In this document: positions 62,059 to 64,000 of the stretch, piece after piece
How the letters are laid out: every line of letters starts with the position of its first letter
Position numbering within the stretch: the first letter of the stretch is position 1
Assembly: GCF_014643635.1 (NCBI RefSeq)
Contig: NZ_BMJV01000001.1
Location: forward strand, 248,001 to 312,000
Direction of reading: 5' to 3'
Length of the DNA: 64,000 bases
From: Salipiger pallidus
GTDB taxonomy: Bacteria; Pseudomonadota; Alphaproteobacteria; Rhodobacterales; Rhodobacteraceae
Notes under the pieces: generated by a model
The model's database searches: none
What the model saw: the letters and a program-made list of their open reading frames with translations, nothing else
What the model was told of the DNA's origin: nothing
Translations under genes and position numbers: made by a program

Positions 62059-63156
62059 TCATGTGTTGAAGAGGAAATGCAGGACGTCGCCGTCCTTGAC
62101 CGTGTAGGTCTTGCCTTCGGCCCGCATCTTGCCGGCTTCTTTCGCACCCTGTTCGCCGCCATTGGCGATGAAATCCTCGTAGGCGATGGTCTCGGCGCGG
62201 ATGAAACCCTTTTCGAAATCACCGTGGATCACGCCTGCCGCCTGCGGAGCCTGTGTGCCGGTGCGGATGGTCCAGGCGCGCGCTTCCTTGGGTCCAACCG
62301 TGAAGTAGGTCTCAAGGTGCAGCAGCTCGTAGCCGGCACGGATCAGGCGGTCGAGGCCGGCTTCTTCGAGCCCGAGCTCGCCAAGGAACATCTCGGCCTC
62401 CTCGGCGTCGAGCTGGCTGATCTCTTCCTCGATCTTGGCGGAGATCACCACGTGGCTGTTGCCCTGCTCGGCGGCCATGGCAGCGACCTTCTCCGACAGC
62501 GCGTTGCCGGTGGCGGCTTCGGCTTCATCGACGTTGCAGACGTAGAGCACCGGCTTGGAGCTCAGCAGCTGCAGCATCTTCCACTGTTTGATGTCGTCTT
62601 CATCGACCTCGACGAGGCGGGCGGGCTTGCCCTGCTCGAGCATCTCAAGCGCCATCTTCATCAGGCGTTCCTGCTGGACCGCCTCCTTGTCGCCGCCGCG
62701 CACCTTGCGCACGATGTTCTGGAGCCGCTTCTCGAGGCTTTCCATGTCGGCGATGATGAGCTCGGTTTCGATGGTCTCGGCATCGGACACCGGGTCCACG
62801 CGGCCGTCGACGTGGGTGACGTCGTCATCCTCAAAGCAGCGCAGCACGTGGGCGATGGCGTCGGTCTCGCGGATGTTCGCGAGGAACTGGTTGCCAAGGC
62901 CCTCGCCCTTGGACGCGCCCTTCACCAGGCCCGCGATATCCACGAAGGTCATGCGGGTGGGAATGATGCTCTTGGACTGCGCGATCTCGGCCAGTTTGTC
63001 GAGGCGGCTGTCCGGTACGGCGACCTCGCCCACGTTGGGCTCGATCGTGCAGAAGGGGAAGTTCGCCGCCTGCGCCGCGGCGGTTTTGGTCAGCGCGTTG
63101 AAGAGGGTCGACTTGCCGACGTTCGGCAGACCGACGATGCCCATGCGAAAGCCCAT
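62059..63156 (-). CDS. ychF: Redox-regulated ATPase YchF
   Basis: 365 aa from ATG 63156 (MGFRMGIVGLPNVGKSTLFNAL). Obg-like GTPase fold with P-loop GLPNVGKST, switch VDIAGLVKGASKGEGLGNQFL, the variant G4 motif (VCNVDEAEA) that gives ATP preference, and a C-terminal TGS domain (TYFTVGPKEARAWTIRTGTQAPQAAGVIHGDFEKGFIRAETIAYEDF). Conserved translation- and stress-related ATPase. Confidence 0.96.
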   Translation of the reverse strand: MGFRMGIVGLPNVGKSTLFNALTKTAAAQAANFPFCTIEPNVGEVAVPDSRLDKLAEIAQSKSIIPTRMTFVDIAGLVKGASKGEGLGNQFLANIRETDAIAHVLRCFEDDDVTHVDGRVDPVSDAETIETELIIADMESLEKRLQNIVRKVRGGDKEAVQQERLMKMALEMLEQGKPARLVEVDEDDIKQWKMLQLLSSKPVLYVCNVDEAEAATGNALSEKVAAMAAEQGNSHVVISAKIEEEISQLDAEEAEMFLGELGLEEAGLDRLIRAGYELLHLETYFTVGPKEARAWTIRTGTQAPQAAGVIHGDFEKGFIRAETIAYEDFIANGGEQGAKEAGKMRAEGKTYTVKDGDVLHFLFNT

Positions 63157-63226
63157 GTCACGATCCTTGTTTGGCGTTGGCCGCCTTCTAGGCAGGGAAA
63201 CGCGCAAGTGCAAGCGGCCCTGCGGG

Positions 63227-64000
63227 TCAGCCTTTCCGCATGGCCGGAAGCGCCTGCCACCAGAACCGCGCCAGCAGCAGCACCGCGGCGGCCCCGAGAC
63301 CGATGGACAGCCCGCCCCAGACCCCGAGCGAGCCGAAGCCCAACCAGATCCCGAGCCCCCATGCCGCCGGAAGCCCCAGGCACCAGTAGGCCACCGCTGC
63401 CATCACCATGGGCACCTTGGTGTCCTGCAGGCCGCGCAAGAAGCCGAGGCTGACCACCTGCAGCGCGTCTACCAGCTGGAACAGCGCCGCCACGGCCAGC
63501 AGCTGCACGCCGATGGCAAGGATGGCGTCCCGGTCAGGATCGGTGGGCGAGATGAAGAGCCCCACGAGCGTGCCGGGGATCAGCAGGAACATGGCCACCG
63601 CGACCACCACCGCCGTGACCGAGATCGCGAAGGTCGCCCGCGCCTCACGCGCAAGGAAGGCATGGTCCCCACGGCCCCGCGCCTGCCCCGCACGCACTGT
63701 GGCGACGTTCGACAGTCCCAGATGCACCATGAAGGTGGCGGCTGTGATCTGCAGCGCGATGCCATGCGCCGCCAGCGGCGCGGTGCCGAACCAGCCGATG
63801 AGGATGGCCGAGGCGGCAAAGAGGCCGACTTCGGCCAGCGTGGTCAGGCCGATGGGCCAGCCGAGGGCAAAGACCTCACGCAGCACTTCCGCGTCGGGGC
63901 GCCAGAAGCGCTGCCACAGCGGGTATTCCGGCAGGCGCAGGCGGGCATAGGCCACGACACCTAGCAAAGACACCCCGTGCGACACGAGGCTGGCAATGGC
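63227..64000 (-). CDS. MATE-family efflux transporter, C-terminal part
   Basis: The frame is open to the window edge, so the N-terminus lies beyond 64000. At least six hydrophobic segments, typical of the MATE C-half: ALGWPIGLTTLAEVGLFAASAILIG, AAHGIALQITAATFMVHLGLSNVATVRAGQARG, VAMFLLIPGTLVGLF, LAVAALFQLVDALQVVSLGFLRGLQDTKVPMVM. It would export cationic compounds using Na+ or H+. It is 71 bp upstream of ychF on the same strand. Confidence 0.92.
   Translation of the reverse strand, partial: AIASLVSHGVSLLGVVAYARLRLPEYPLWQRFWRPDAEVLREVFALGWPIGLTTLAEVGLFAASAILIGWFGTAPLAAHGIALQITAATFMVHLGLSNVATVRAGQARGRGDHAFLAREARATFAISVTAVVVAVAMFLLIPGTLVGLFISPTDPDRDAILAIGVQLLAVAALFQLVDALQVVSLGFLRGLQDTKVPMVMAAVAYWCLGLPAAWGLGIWLGFGSLGVWGGLSIGLGAAAVLLLARFWWQALPAMRKG

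Overview
The window is GC-rich chromosomal DNA of an alphaproteobacterium, most likely a member of the Rhodobacteraceae (Roseobacter-type). This rests on family resemblance: a dctB-dctD pair beside purQ, separate purS and purC genes, an extradiol catabolic cluster, BKACE and RraA-like enzymes, and several IS families common in that group. The species cannot be named from this window.

Layout. 1-5150: 3' end of a DnaQ-like exonuclease/BRCT gene, an eroded stretch with an IS5-type transposase remnant, and a YihY/BrkB membrane protein. 5150-15180: a housekeeping block on the minus strand: dctD, dctB, purQ, a methyl-accepting chemotaxis protein that separates purQ from purS, purC and an EnvZ-like kinase, then a divergent metallo-beta-lactamase-fold hydrolase. 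A 16-copy heptamer repeat lies between purQ and the chemotaxis gene.

15382-40422 is a genomic island of 25.0 kb. It starts inside the 3' end of a tRNA-Asn gene, is bounded by a perfect 20-bp direct repeat, and carries a tyrosine recombinase next to the tRNA. It also has a MobC-like protein and an HUH relaxase, so it looks like an integrative mobilizable element. Cargo: two GH13 alpha-glucosidases; a BON protein and two small proteins; a three-subunit periplasmic dehydrogenase (subunit 3, GMC flavoprotein, tri-heme cytochrome c); complete and broken IS elements (IS110, IS256, IS3, IS66); an HWE-type PAS kinase; and, next to attR, an unfamiliar group made of a ribbon-helix-helix regulator, a 173-aa protein, a zinc-ribbon/GIY-YIG protein and a soluble FtsH-like AAA+/M41 protease.

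40950-51675: an RraA-family gene and an aromatic meta-cleavage cluster on the minus strand (extradiol dioxygenase, NTF2-like, alpha/beta hydrolase, two-component flavin monooxygenase, outer-membrane transporter, BKACE, HpcH/HpaI aldolase). It is flanked by a divergent TetR regulator, a bicupin, an NAD(P)H oxidoreductase and an IclR regulator. 52360-56070: an SbcD/SbcC-like nuclease-ATPase pair. 56404: tRNA-Ser(GCT). 56936-61613: a sugar-acid locus of two divergent arms (FAH-fold hydrolase, GntR regulator and SDR against an FAD-linked 2-hydroxyacid dehydrogenase and a PfkB kinase). The window ends with ychF and the 3' part of a MATE transporter gene.

The points most worth a second look are the coiled-coil gene nested in another frame of the relaxase, the GIY-YIG/AAA-protease group beside attR, the att sites with shared internal motifs, and a DctD that lacks the GAFTGA loop.
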